Shown here: positions 1 to 6,120 of the stretch, one piece after another | Layout: each line of letters starts with the position of its first letter | How positions within the stretch are numbered: position 1 is the first letter of the stretch | NCBI GenBank assembly: GCA_007136525.1 | Contig: SLGU01000317.1 | Span: 1-8,277, forward strand | DNA length: 8,277 nt | Direction: 5' to 3' | Source of the DNA: Desulfobacteraceae bacterium | GTDB lineage: Bacteria; Desulfobacterota; Desulfobacteria; Desulfobacterales; Desulfosalsimonadaceae | Position numbers and translations under genes: made by a program | Notes under the pieces: generated by a model | The model's input: only the letters and a program-made list of their open reading frames with translations | Databases searched by the model: none | What the model was told of the DNA's origin: nothing

Positions 1-49
1 GGCCGATCACCAGCAGGGCGGTGAACACGTCGACGACGGCCACGGACAC
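1..49 (-). CDS. N-terminal fragment of a hydrophobic (membrane?) protein, cut by the window edge
   Basis: Only the first 16 codons of a minus-strand gene are inside the window. The start is GTG at 49-47, preceded on that strand by GGAAGG with a 6-base gap, a good ribosome binding site. The visible peptide begins MSVAVVDVFTALLVIG, which is almost wholly hydrophobic and looks like the start of a first membrane helix. Small cation/proton antiporter subunits of the MnhG type begin in a similar way, but 16 residues are too few to name a family. The gene is divergent from the kinase-like gene at 291. The start site is fairly well supported; the function is not. Confidence 0.5.
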   Translation of the reverse strand, partial: MSVAVVDVFTALLVIG

Positions 50-84
50 GGGAGACCTTCCGTGCAGGTCCAAGGGGGGCGGGG

Positions 85-102
85 AGCCGGCCGGGGCCGG
101 CT
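85..102. repeat. GC-rich inverted repeat in the divergent intergenic region
   Basis: AGCCGGC and GCCGGCT are perfect 7-bp arms around a CGGG loop. The repeat lies 36-53 bases upstream of the minus-strand GTG at 49, so it would fall in that gene's leader or promoter. It may be an operator or an RNA hairpin, but in DNA this GC-rich a chance palindrome is also possible. I see nothing else in 50-276 beyond this and a poor minus-strand -10-like hexamer at 210-205. Confidence 0.3.
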
Positions 103-276
103 GGGGATCCGATCGCGCCGGGTGCACGCGTCCCGCGTCCTTCGGGCGCTCGCGCCGGATCGTGGCGGTCGCAGGCCCAGACGCGATCCCAGGGGCTGTC
201 TTCGACCGTAGCAACGGCGCGCGCCGGCGGAGCGGGGCTGACCCGTCCGTCCGCCGCTGCACGCTGCCGGTGCGGG

Positions 277-282
277 TAGCGT
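277..282 (+). promoter_or_regulatory. Candidate -10 hexamer for leaderless transcription of the kinase-like gene
   Basis: TAGCGT fits the actinobacterial TANNNT -10 pattern and ends 8 bases before the ATG at 291, which would put the transcription start at or next to the start codon. No Shine-Dalgarno sequence precedes that ATG, which agrees with a leaderless message. No convincing -35 box is seen. Confidence 0.4.
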
Positions 283-290
283 GGCGAGGC

Positions 291-926
291 ATGGAACCTG
301 GGCACCTCGCCGGTCTGCGGACCTTCTCCTCGGTGGCCGCTGACATCCTCGCCAGCCCCCCACGCCGAGGTGGTACCCGGATCGTGGCCGTGGACGGCGG
401 TTCTGCGGCCGGGAAGTCCACCTTCGCCGCCCGTCTCGCGCGTGCGCTGGGGACGACCGTCGTGCACACCGATGATGTGGCCTGGTGGGAGAGCTTCTTC
501 GGGTGGGCGCCGCTGCTGGTCGAAGGCGTGCTGGAGCCACTGACGGAGGGACGGTCCGTGCGGTTCCGCCCGCCCGCCTGGGAGGCGCGTGAGCGTGACG
601 GCGCCATCGTGGCGGAGCCCGGCCCGGCGGTGGTCGTGGAGGGTGTGGGCGCCGGCCGTCGGGAGCTGTCGGACCACCTGGACCACCTCATCTGGGTCGA
701 CACCGACCGCCAACTGGCGTACGAGCGAGGCTTGGCCCGGCCGGGGGAGGACCCGGTGTTCTGGCGGGAGTGGGAGCGCGAGGAGGAGGAGCACTTCGCG
801 CGGGATAGGCCCTGGGAGCGGGCGGACCTGCTGGTCAGCAACGACCCTCCGCTGCCGCCGGACCCGGAGCGACAGTTGCGGGTGATCGACGCGGTCACGT
901 GGCGCATCGAGGACCGTCCCCGCTGA
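291..926 (+). CDS. Uridine kinase-like P-loop NTPase
   Basis: A 211-residue protein with the P-loop GGSAAGKST at residues 36-44, after the strand IVAVD. It is followed by HTDD at 59-62, where kinases of this fold bind the phosphate acceptor and Mg. A hydrophobic strand VVVEGVGAG lies at 114-122, a Walker B-like position. This order matches the uridine kinase/phosphoribulokinase-like family, which moves the ATP gamma-phosphate to a nucleoside or other small hydroxyl substrate in the cytoplasm. The true substrate cannot be read from the sequence. The frame is open from 21, but those 90 upstream codons are low-complexity and resemble no domain, so the ATG at 291 next to a likely leaderless promoter is preferred. 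The residue 150-180 region is rich in Trp and Glu and probably forms the lid. It stands alone, divergent from the gene at the left edge. Confidence 0.85.
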   Translation: MEPGHLAGLRTFSSVAADILASPPRRGGTRIVAVDGGSAAGKSTFAARLARALGTTVVHTDDVAWWESFFGWAPLLVEGVLEPLTEGRSVRFRPPAWEARERDGAIVAEPGPAVVVEGVGAGRRELSDHLDHLIWVDTDRQLAYERGLARPGEDPVFWREWEREEEEHFARDRPWERADLLVSNDPPLPPDPERQLRVIDAVTWRIEDRPR

Positions 927-978
927 GCTGGGCCGCCACCCCGCCGAGCCCGGCTGGGCGCGGGCGGACCGTGAACGT

Positions 979-997
979 CGGCCCTTCGGACGGGCTG
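979..997 (+). terminator. Weak candidate hairpin after the kinase-like gene
   Basis: CGGCCC pairs with GGGCTG (one G-U pair) around a 7-base loop, 52 bases past the stop codon. There is no T-tract. It is the only stem of note in the 927-1094 gap and could equally be chance in GC-rich DNA. Confidence 0.2.
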
Positions 998-1094
998 CGA
1001 GGTGGGCTCTGGCGGCGCTGCCACCTACCTTCGGAGGTTCACAGCTACGCCCCCGCGACCGTCGCCACCTCGGCATCAGCACCTCGGAGCTCCC

Positions 1095-1919
1095 ATGGAT
1101 GTCACCACCTTCCACCTCGTTGACGGCACCGCGGTGCCGCGCCTGGGCTTCGGCACCTTCCAGCTCTCTGGCGACGAGGCCTACCGCTCCGTGGTGACCG
1201 CGCTGGACGTGGGCTACCGCCACATCGACACCGCCCAGGGCTACGCCAACGAGGCGGAGGTCGGCCGTGCGCTGGCCGACAGCAGCGTCGATCGCGACGA
1301 GGTGTTCGTCACCACGAAGCTCAAGCCCTCGAACGCCACCTCGGGTGCGGTCCGGTCCTCGATGGTGGACAGCCTGCGCGCCCTGGGCACGGACCGGGTG
1401 GACCTGCTGCTCCTGCACTGGCCGGCTGAGCACGTCGCGCCGCTGGCCGAGACGCTGGAGGCGATGACGAGCCTGCGGGAGGACGGACTGACCCGCGAGA
1501 TCGGGGTCTCGAACTTCCCGTCGAAGATGCTGGCGAGGGCCTACGAGCTGGCACCGGTCGTGACCGACCAGGTGGAGCATCACCCCTACCTCGGCGTCGC
1601 CAAGATCGAGCAGGTGCTACGCGTGCGCGGCGGTTTCCTCACGGCGTACTCGCCGCTGGCCCGCGGGGCCGTCGCCGACGACCCCGTCCTCAAGGAGTTG
1701 GCGATCGCCCACGACGTCACGCCCGCGCAGGTGACCCTGCGCTGGATGCTGCAGCGGCCTGGCGTGGTCGCGATCCCGAAGTCGGGGACGCCCGAGCGCA
1801 TCCGCACCAACTTCGCGGTGTTCGACTTCGAGCTGAGCGACGACGAGATGGCCCGCATCGACGCGTTGGAGCGGGGCGAGCGGCTGATCGACCCGGACGG
1901 TTCGCCCGACTGGGACTGA
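1095..1919 (+). CDS. Aldo/keto reductase (2,5-diketo-D-gluconate reductase type)
   Basis: A complete 274-residue NADPH-dependent oxidoreductase of the (beta/alpha)8 aldo/keto reductase superfamily, normal in length for bacterial members. The catalytic tetrad is present: Asp45 (RHIDTA), Tyr50, Lys75 (TTKL) and His108 (LLLHWP). Other signatures are GVSNF at 137-141, DQVEHHP at 158-164 (usually NQVExHP), AYSPLARG at 184-191 and the cofactor-binding IPKSGTPERIRTN at 227-239. It reduces carbonyl groups of small aldehydes, ketones or keto-sugars in the cytoplasm; the natural substrate is unknown. The ATG at 1095 is chosen because GGAG lies 5 bases upstream and the protein then begins at the usual first strand. 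The frame is open back to 1002, but that extension is not family-like. It appears monocistronic, with a hairpin right after the stop codon. Confidence 0.95.
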   Translation: MDVTTFHLVDGTAVPRLGFGTFQLSGDEAYRSVVTALDVGYRHIDTAQGYANEAEVGRALADSSVDRDEVFVTTKLKPSNATSGAVRSSMVDSLRALGTDRVDLLLLHWPAEHVAPLAETLEAMTSLREDGLTREIGVSNFPSKMLARAYELAPVVTDQVEHHPYLGVAKIEQVLRVRGGFLTAYSPLARGAVADDPVLKELAIAHDVTPAQVTLRWMLQRPGVVAIPKSGTPERIRTNFAVFDFELSDDEMARIDALERGERLIDPDGSPDWD

Positions 1920-1920
1920 C

Positions 1921-1940
1921 GGGTCGGCCCCTGCCGGCCC
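1921..1940 (+). terminator. Candidate terminator hairpin of the aldo/keto reductase gene
   Basis: GGGTCGGC (1921-1928) pairs with GCCGGCCC (1933-1940) around a CCCT loop, giving eight pairs with one G-U. It starts one base after the stop codon. No T-tract follows, which is common for terminators in high-GC actinobacteria but lowers certainty. Confidence 0.4.
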
Positions 1941-1987
1941 GCGGCGACAGGGACTCGCTGGCACTGCGCCCAGGGCAGCCCGGGAGA

Positions 1988-1998
1988 TTACGTAAAGT
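1988..1998 (+). promoter_or_regulatory. AT-rich patch with palindrome TTACGTAA and a -10-like TAAAGT
   Basis: In very GC-rich surroundings, 1985-2005 is distinctly AT-richer. It holds the perfect 8-bp palindrome TTACGTAA (1988-1995), overlapped by TAAAGT (1993-1998), which fits TANNNT. It sits 103 bases before the M6 protease start and is the most plausible promoter or operator core for the four-gene operon. No clear -35 box lies upstream. Confidence 0.4.
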
Positions 1999-2005
1999 AG
2001 TCCTT

Positions 2006-2020
2006 GTCACTCTGGGTGAC
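2006..2020. promoter_or_regulatory. Inverted repeat GTCAC-N5-GTGAC, candidate operator
   Basis: Perfect 5-bp arms separated by TCTGG lie just downstream of the -10-like hexamer, where a repressor would block transcription or an early RNA stem would form. No regulator gene is nearby in the window, so the binding protein is unknown. Confidence 0.35.
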
Positions 2021-2100
2021 GTGTGCGACGGTGGTCGCTGTACGACACCCGTTCGCTTGGGAGCACCGCACGTCGACCTCGGGTGTCGGGGGAGCGCGCC

Positions 2101-3936
2101 ATGCCGACCATGCACCACCCAGTCCCGCCTACGAGCCCACACCGGGGTCCCGAGCGTTGTCTCGTCCCGCCGAGCCCCGAACTGCTCGAGCGGCTCGAGG
2201 ACGACCTCGCCGAACTGCAGCAACATGTCAGCGAGCGGATGAGCAACCGCGTCCTGCTCGCTGCCGAGCCCAAACGTCCCGGGCTCAACGATGGTTTGAT
2301 CCTGCCCGGCAACATGTTCCCGCTCGGGACCTCCCTGGACCGGGTCACCCGCGCGGCCTCCGAACGTGCACCGCTGCACGGGACCCTGCGTGTGGTGGTC
2401 GTGCTCGTCGACTTCGACGATCGGGCGATGACCCGTCCCACGACCGAGTTCCGTGACCTGTTCTTCTCCGAGGGCGTGCTGGCGGACGGCAGCGTCCGCG
2501 AGTACCTGACCGAGGTCTCCAACGGCCTCGTGACCCTCGACGGCGAGGTGGTGGGGCCCTACCGGATGCCGCGGGAGCTGTCGGAGTACGCCAACGGGGC
2601 ATCCGGCACCGGGGGGTCGCTGCCGAACGCACGCACGATGGCACGGGATGCGGCCGAGGCGGCCGATCCGGACGTCGACTTCGCCGCCTACGACAACGAC
2701 GGCAACGGGTTCGTGGACGCCTTCATCGTCCTGCACGCGGGACCGGGGGCGGAGCAGACCGGTTCGCCGAACGACATCTGGTCCCACAAGTGGGTGCTGT
2801 CGGGTGGGGTGTACGAGACCGACGGAACCAAGATCTACGGCTACCTCACCGTCCCCGAGGACGCGCGGATCGGTGTGTGCGCCCATGAGCTCGGCCACCT
2901 GCTCTTCGGGTGGCCGGATCTCTACGACACCGATGGCTCATCGAGTGGCATCGGCAACTGGTGTCTGATGGCAGGCGGATCGTGGAACGGCGGCGGCGAT
3001 GTGCCCGCGCACCCCTCCGCGTGGTGCAAGGCCGACCAGGGCTGGGTCTCGGTCGTCGCCCACAACACCAACAGCGCCGCGACGATCAGCGATGTCAAGG
3101 ACGACCACACCGTCCACCGCCTCTGGAAGGGGGGCGCGCCCGGTCAGGAGTACTTCCTGGTCGAGAACCGCCAACGCACCCGCTACGACCGGTTGCTGCC
3201 GGGCGATGGCCTGCTGGTGTGGCACATCGATGAGGCGATCGCGACCAACAGCAACGAGGCACACCCGAAGGTCGCGCTCGAGCAGGCCGACGGACAGCAG
3301 CACCTGGAGAACCGGATCAACCGCGGGGATGCGGGAGACCCATACCCGGGGAGCAGCGACAACCGCGCCTTCACCGCCACCTCGACGCCCAACTCGAAGT
3401 CCTACGGCGGCATCGACACCTGCGTGTCGATCACTGCCATCAGCGACAGCTCCCCGGTGATGACCGCCAACCTGAAGGTGGTCTGCTTCGATCGGTTCAA
3501 GGTGATCCGGGACAAGACCGGGGACAAGCTGACCATCCGCGAGAAGCCTGCCGTCCTCGAGGGCAAGCGCCTGCGCAAGGACATCGCCAAGGAGAAGGAG
3601 GCCAAGGAGTTCGGCATCGACAAGCGTCCCGAGAAGCCGGAGATCGACAAGGGCCGGGTCGGCTACGAGAAGCCGCCGATCACGGAGAAGCAGCGCGAGC
3701 TGCCCGACATCCGGCGCTCCGAGGTGGATGACGCGGTCGCCTACCTCGAAGCACGCGTCGCGGCGCTGGAGGCGATGCTGGGCGGCGGCCAGCCGTTCAT
3801 CGAGGAGGAGCTGCGCCCTGATCTCAGTGGCTCGGCACTGCTGGAGGAGGAGGACCTCGAGGTGCTCCGCCAGCGGTTGGCCGGCGGCGATCCCGCTGCC
3901 AAGTCGGAGTTCGATGCCAAGCCGCCGGAGGGCTGA
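2101..3936 (+). CDS. M6-family zinc metalloprotease with no visible signal peptide and a charged C-terminal tail
   Basis: A 611-residue M6 (immune inhibitor A-like) metallopeptidase. HELGH at 262-266 supplies two zinc His ligands and the catalytic Glu263; D273 in the following PDLYD is the likely third ligand. NWCLMAGGSW at 286-295 carries the expected Met-turn. DNDGNGFVD at 198-206 is the acidic loop before the strand ending in LHAG, as in other M6 enzymes. The protease domain spans about 95-460. The N-terminus has no signal peptide or membrane helix; it holds Cys20 and a short coiled-coil-like stretch (27-48). After 465 comes a Lys/Glu-rich tail with EKP-type near-repeats (510-530), a short coiled coil (541-560), a GGG step and acidic clusters IEEEL and LLEEEDLE. 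ATG 2101 has GGGGGAG 6 bases upstream; the 26 codons back to GTG 2023 look non-coding. It is the first gene of the operon, 2 bp from the next. Secretion, if any, would need another route. Confidence 0.9.
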   Translation: MPTMHHPVPPTSPHRGPERCLVPPSPELLERLEDDLAELQQHVSERMSNRVLLAAEPKRPGLNDGLILPGNMFPLGTSLDRVTRAASERAPLHGTLRVVVVLVDFDDRAMTRPTTEFRDLFFSEGVLADGSVREYLTEVSNGLVTLDGEVVGPYRMPRELSEYANGASGTGGSLPNARTMARDAAEAADPDVDFAAYDNDGNGFVDAFIVLHAGPGAEQTGSPNDIWSHKWVLSGGVYETDGTKIYGYLTVPEDARIGVCAHELGHLLFGWPDLYDTDGSSSGIGNWCLMAGGSWNGGGDVPAHPSAWCKADQGWVSVVAHNTNSAATISDVKDDHTVHRLWKGGAPGQEYFLVENRQRTRYDRLLPGDGLLVWHIDEAIATNSNEAHPKVALEQADGQQHLENRINRGDAGDPYPGSSDNRAFTATSTPNSKSYGGIDTCVSITAISDSSPVMTANLKVVCFDRFKVIRDKTGDKLTIREKPAVLEGKRLRKDIAKEKEAKEFGIDKRPEKPEIDKGRVGYEKPPITEKQRELPDIRRSEVDDAVAYLEARVAALEAMLGGGQPFIEEELRPDLSGSALLEEEDLEVLRQRLAGGDPAAKSEFDAKPPEG

Positions 3937-3938
3937 GC

Positions 3939-4778
3939 GTGGGAGGCGAGCGTCCGCGACTGCTGGTCGTCGCGGACGCCTCCGATCGGGGGGCTCAGGC
4001 GGTCGCCGAGGTCGTGGCGGCCCGACACGGGGAGCAGGCGGTGGTCAGGGTCGCGCCGGCGACCCTGACCACCTCGGCCGCCTGGCAGCACCGGATCGTC
4101 GCGGGCCGCGCGTCGACAGCCCTGCAGCTTCCCGACGGGAGCTGGCTGGGCGATCCTCCCGCGGCTGTGGTGCTGAACCGCATGCGGTGGGTGATGCCTC
4201 CGACCATGTCCTCGGCGGCTGACGGGCAGTACGCCGTGATGGAACTCCACGCGCTGCTGCTCAGCTGGTTCGCGGGGCTCGATGCGCTGGTCGTGAACCC
4301 ACCGACGCCCTCGAACCTCGCTGGTGTCGGTTTCACCGATCTCGACCTGCTCGCGCATCTGACACGTCGTGGCCTGCCGATCCGCACCCTGGAACTGACC
4401 ACCCAGCGGCGCTCTGCGTCGAGCGCACCCGCAGCCCACGCCGACCCGCCCTACCGGTGGAGTCCCGAACCGTCCGGGTGGGCGCGGGTCCTGGTGGCAG
4501 GCAGCCTCGTGCTCGGCGCGCCCGCCGGGGCCGACGACCTGTGTCGAGAGGTGGCCGAGGTGCTCCGCTGTCCCTTGCTGGAGGTGAGCCTCGTGCGCGA
4601 GGCGGACCGCGGCTGGGTGGTCTCCGCCGTCGACCATCTGCCGGCGCTCGAAGAGCCGGCGGAGGTCCAGGCCGTGGTCGACCTCATCGACCGCTCGGTG
4701 GCGTCGTGCGACCCGGCTCCGCAGGCCGTCGCGGCGTGGGCGTCGCACCCAGCACCTGGTGGGAGGGCGACGACGTGA
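3939..4778 (+). CDS. Degenerate ATP-grasp paralogue (predicted pseudoenzyme partner of the next gene)
   Basis: A 279-residue protein that reads as a shortened relative of the ATP-grasp ligase after it. My by-eye alignment pairs AAVVLNRM (75-82) with VTGVYVRM, and VVNPPTPSNL...GLPIRTLELTT (118-155) with VANRLSVGGSNL...GLPVPDTLVTN. LVAGSLVLG (185-193) pairs with HVVGEEVFA, and LCREVAEVLRCPLLEVSLVRE (201-221) with ACRRVAVALELPFCGIDLRRG. So the pre-ATP-grasp domain and the C-terminal fold remain. The middle subdomain, with the ATP-binding Lys and Gln, is reduced to a Ser/Ala/Pro linker of about 30 residues, and the metal-binding FEVNPSP is replaced by VSAVDHLPA. It is probably unable to bind ATP or catalyse. 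I infer a structural, substrate-binding or regulatory subunit of a hetero-oligomer. GTG 3939 has CGGAGGG 6 bases upstream, inside the protease gene's last codons. The stop overlaps the next start. No family name is known to me. Confidence 0.75.
   Translation: MGGERPRLLVVADASDRGAQAVAEVVAARHGEQAVVRVAPATLTTSAAWQHRIVAGRASTALQLPDGSWLGDPPAAVVLNRMRWVMPPTMSSAADGQYAVMELHALLLSWFAGLDALVVNPPTPSNLAGVGFTDLDLLAHLTRRGLPIRTLELTTQRRSASSAPAAHADPPYRWSPEPSGWARVLVAGSLVLGAPAGADDLCREVAEVLRCPLLEVSLVREADRGWVVSAVDHLPALEEPAEVQAVVDLIDRSVASCDPAPQAVAAWASHPAPGGRATT
4761..4767 (+). promoter_or_regulatory. Ribosome binding site fixing the ATP-grasp start
   Basis: GGGAGGG lies 7 bases before GTG 4775 and inside the end of the preceding gene. 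It supports the GTG/TGA 4-bp overlap start over any upstream start in the same frame, whose extra codons are out-of-frame reading of the neighbour. Confidence 0.7.
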
Positions 4779-5701
4779 TCGTGTTGTGCGGCATCCCCTC
4801 CGAACCGCCCATGCGCCTGGCCATCGACGCGGCGGAGCGTGCGGGTATCGACCACCTCGTCGTCAACCAGCGGGATGCGCACCGATGGGAGTTGCGGGTG
4901 GTGACCGGTGGGAGCGGGATCGGTGGTGCACTCGTCGTCGGGGGGACCGCGCACGATCTGGCTGCGGTGACCGGGGTCTACGTCCGCATGACCTCCCCCG
5001 AGGAACTCCCGGAGGTCCGTGGCTACGGCCGTCGGCCGCCCGACCCGCAGGTCGCAGCCCAGGTGCTCGCCTTCCACTCGTTGTTCGCGATGTGGCTGGA
5101 AGGTGCGTCGTGTCGGGTGGCCAACCGCCTCAGCGTGGGAGGCTCGAACCTCTCCAAGCCCTACCAGGCGCAGCTCATCGCGGCTGCGGGCCTCCCGGTC
5201 CCCGACACCCTGGTGACCAACGATCCGTCGGCCGCAGCCCGCTTCGGCCAGGATCACGACGAGGTGGTGTTCAAGTCGGTGTCCAGCGTCCGGTCGATCG
5301 TGCGCCGACTGGACGACGACCGGCGTGCTCAGCTCGAGAGGGTGCGGTCTCTCCCGACCCAGTTCCAGCGCCTGATCCCTGGCACCGACGTGCGTGTCCA
5401 CGTGGTCGGAGAGGAGGTCTTCGCCACCGAGATCGTCTCGCGAGCCGTCGACTACCGCTATGCCGGCCGCGACGGGCAGGACGCATCGTTCCGGCCGGTG
5501 GACCTGCCGGCGGAGGTGGAGGAGGCCTGTCGGCGCGTGGCGGTGGCGCTGGAACTGCCCTTCTGCGGCATAGATCTGCGCCGCGGCCCGGACGGTGACT
5601 ACACCTGTTTCGAGGTCAACCCGTCACCCGGCTACAGCTACTATCAGGCGCACACGGGCCAGCCGATCGCCGAGGCGCTGGTGGGGTGGCTGTCCGGCTG
5701 A
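4775..5701 (+). CDS. ATP-grasp peptide ligase (graspetide/RimK-like)
   Basis: A 308-residue ATP-grasp enzyme, about the length of single-domain peptide maturases. Residues 1-115 form the pre-ATP-grasp domain (VYVRM at 68-72). ATP and metal contacts are visible: K128 in SNLSKPY, K167 in VVFKSVSS, the adenine-side QRLIPGTDVRVHVVG at 198-212, VDYR at 225-228, D267 in GIDL, and E280/N282 in FEVNPSP. The family activates a carboxylate with ATP as an acyl-phosphate and ligates it to an amine or hydroxyl. The DYR element, the VDLP...FCGIDL order and the NPSPGY end recall microviridin-type graspetide ligases and RimK relatives more than purine or cell-wall ligases; that assignment is by eye. It is translationally coupled by a 4-bp GTGA overlap to the degenerate paralogue, which suggests a stoichiometric pair. 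No short precursor-peptide gene is seen nearby, so the substrate is unknown. Confidence 0.88.
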   Translation: MIVLCGIPSEPPMRLAIDAAERAGIDHLVVNQRDAHRWELRVVTGGSGIGGALVVGGTAHDLAAVTGVYVRMTSPEELPEVRGYGRRPPDPQVAAQVLAFHSLFAMWLEGASCRVANRLSVGGSNLSKPYQAQLIAAAGLPVPDTLVTNDPSAAARFGQDHDEVVFKSVSSVRSIVRRLDDDRRAQLERVRSLPTQFQRLIPGTDVRVHVVGEEVFATEIVSRAVDYRYAGRDGQDASFRPVDLPAEVEEACRRVAVALELPFCGIDLRRGPDGDYTCFEVNPSPGYSYYQAHTGQPIAEALVGWLSG

Positions 5702-5721
5702 GTGCTCCGACCGATGTGTCT

Positions 5722-5729
5722 GGAGGAGG
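5722..5729 (+). promoter_or_regulatory. Strong ribosome binding site that decides the start of the small gene
   Basis: GGAGGAGG is followed after 5 bases by GTG 5735. The earlier in-frame starts, GTG 5702 and ATG 5714, lack a comparable site, so the shorter reading is preferred. Confidence 0.75.
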
Positions 5730-5734
5730 CCAGC

Positions 5735-6034
5735 GTGGTGCAGGCGGTCGAGAACTGGACCGAGGTCGACGGGGCGATCGCGGACGTCGGCCCGGAGCCG
5801 GGTGGGTCGCCGCAGACACTGGTCGCCGTCGACGTCGAGCGGACCGCGCCGGTCGAAGGGTTCCCCGACCTGCTCGGCGAGGTGGCAGGCAGCCGGCTGG
5901 AGCTCCGCCTGCGCAACGAGGTGGCCGCCGGGCTCGACCTCGAGGTGGGTCGCACCCTCCACGCGTGGGTGCAGCGCGTTAGCCCCACCGTGCTCGTCGT
6001 GCACTCGGAACACGTGCGCTGCGAGGACCGCTGA
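5735..6034 (+). CDS. Small beta-rich protein of unknown function, last gene of the operon
   Basis: A 99-residue soluble protein with no signal peptide or membrane helix that I do not recognise. Alternating hydrophobic residues predict several beta strands: VDGAIADV (11-18), TLVAVDVERTA (28-38), LELRLRNE (55-62) and LHAWVQRV-TVLVVHSEHV (75-94). Together they suggest a small barrel, perhaps OB-like, as in many substrate- or nucleic-acid-binding adaptors; this is inference only. It has a single Cys (96) and no obvious catalytic motif. It is strongly acidic early and less so at the end. It lies 33 bases after the ATP-grasp gene with its own strong ribosome binding site, and the operon hairpin follows. 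By position it may be an accessory or substrate-recognition protein for the ligase pair or protease. It lacks the look of a precursor peptide because the chain is evenly structured rather than leader plus short core. Confidence 0.75.
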   Translation: MVQAVENWTEVDGAIADVGPEPGGSPQTLVAVDVERTAPVEGFPDLLGEVAGSRLELRLRNEVAAGLDLEVGRTLHAWVQRVSPTVLVVHSEHVRCEDR

Positions 6035-6068
6035 CCCGAGGTTCGTGACCCCGGGCCACGCACCCGTG

Positions 6069-6104
6069 ACCGATGGCCGACCGGTCACCCGGTCGGCCAT
6101 CGGT
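6069..6104. terminator. Perfect 16-bp hairpin between convergent genes, probable bidirectional terminator
   Basis: ACCGATGGCCGACCGG (6069-6084) and its exact reverse complement (6089-6104) flank a TCAC loop. It lies 34 bases after the operon's last stop codon and 16 bases from the stop of the convergent gene, the ideal place to stop both transcripts. Neither side has a T-tract. Confidence 0.75.
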
Positions 6105-6120
6105 TCGGTGCGCTAGGGCG

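Noticed and set aside
2023..2100. Earlier start for the M6 protease that might supply an export signal
   Set aside because: The extra 26 residues are Arg-rich without a hydrophobic stretch, have no good ribosome binding site, and overlap the putative operator area.
1717..2898. Long open minus-strand frame (393 codons) across the reductase end and protease start
   Set aside because: It runs antisense to two genes with clear motifs, spans their promoter region, and its translation has no recognisable domain. Such frames are common opposite GC-rich genes.
3741..4748. Long open minus-strand frame (335 codons) opposite the degenerate ATP-grasp gene
   Set aside because: Its translation is Arg/His/Gly-rich without motifs, while the plus strand aligns with its ATP-grasp neighbour and has ribosome binding and coupling signals.
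4457..4774. Upstream extension of the ATP-grasp frame by 106 codons
   Set aside because: It overlaps the coding sequence of the previous gene and is Gly/Arg-rich out-of-frame reading. GTG 4775 with GGGAGGG upstream is the better start.
4451..5401. Open minus-strand frame opposite the ATP-grasp gene
   Set aside because: It is antisense to a gene with a complete set of ATP-grasp motifs and has no domain of its own.
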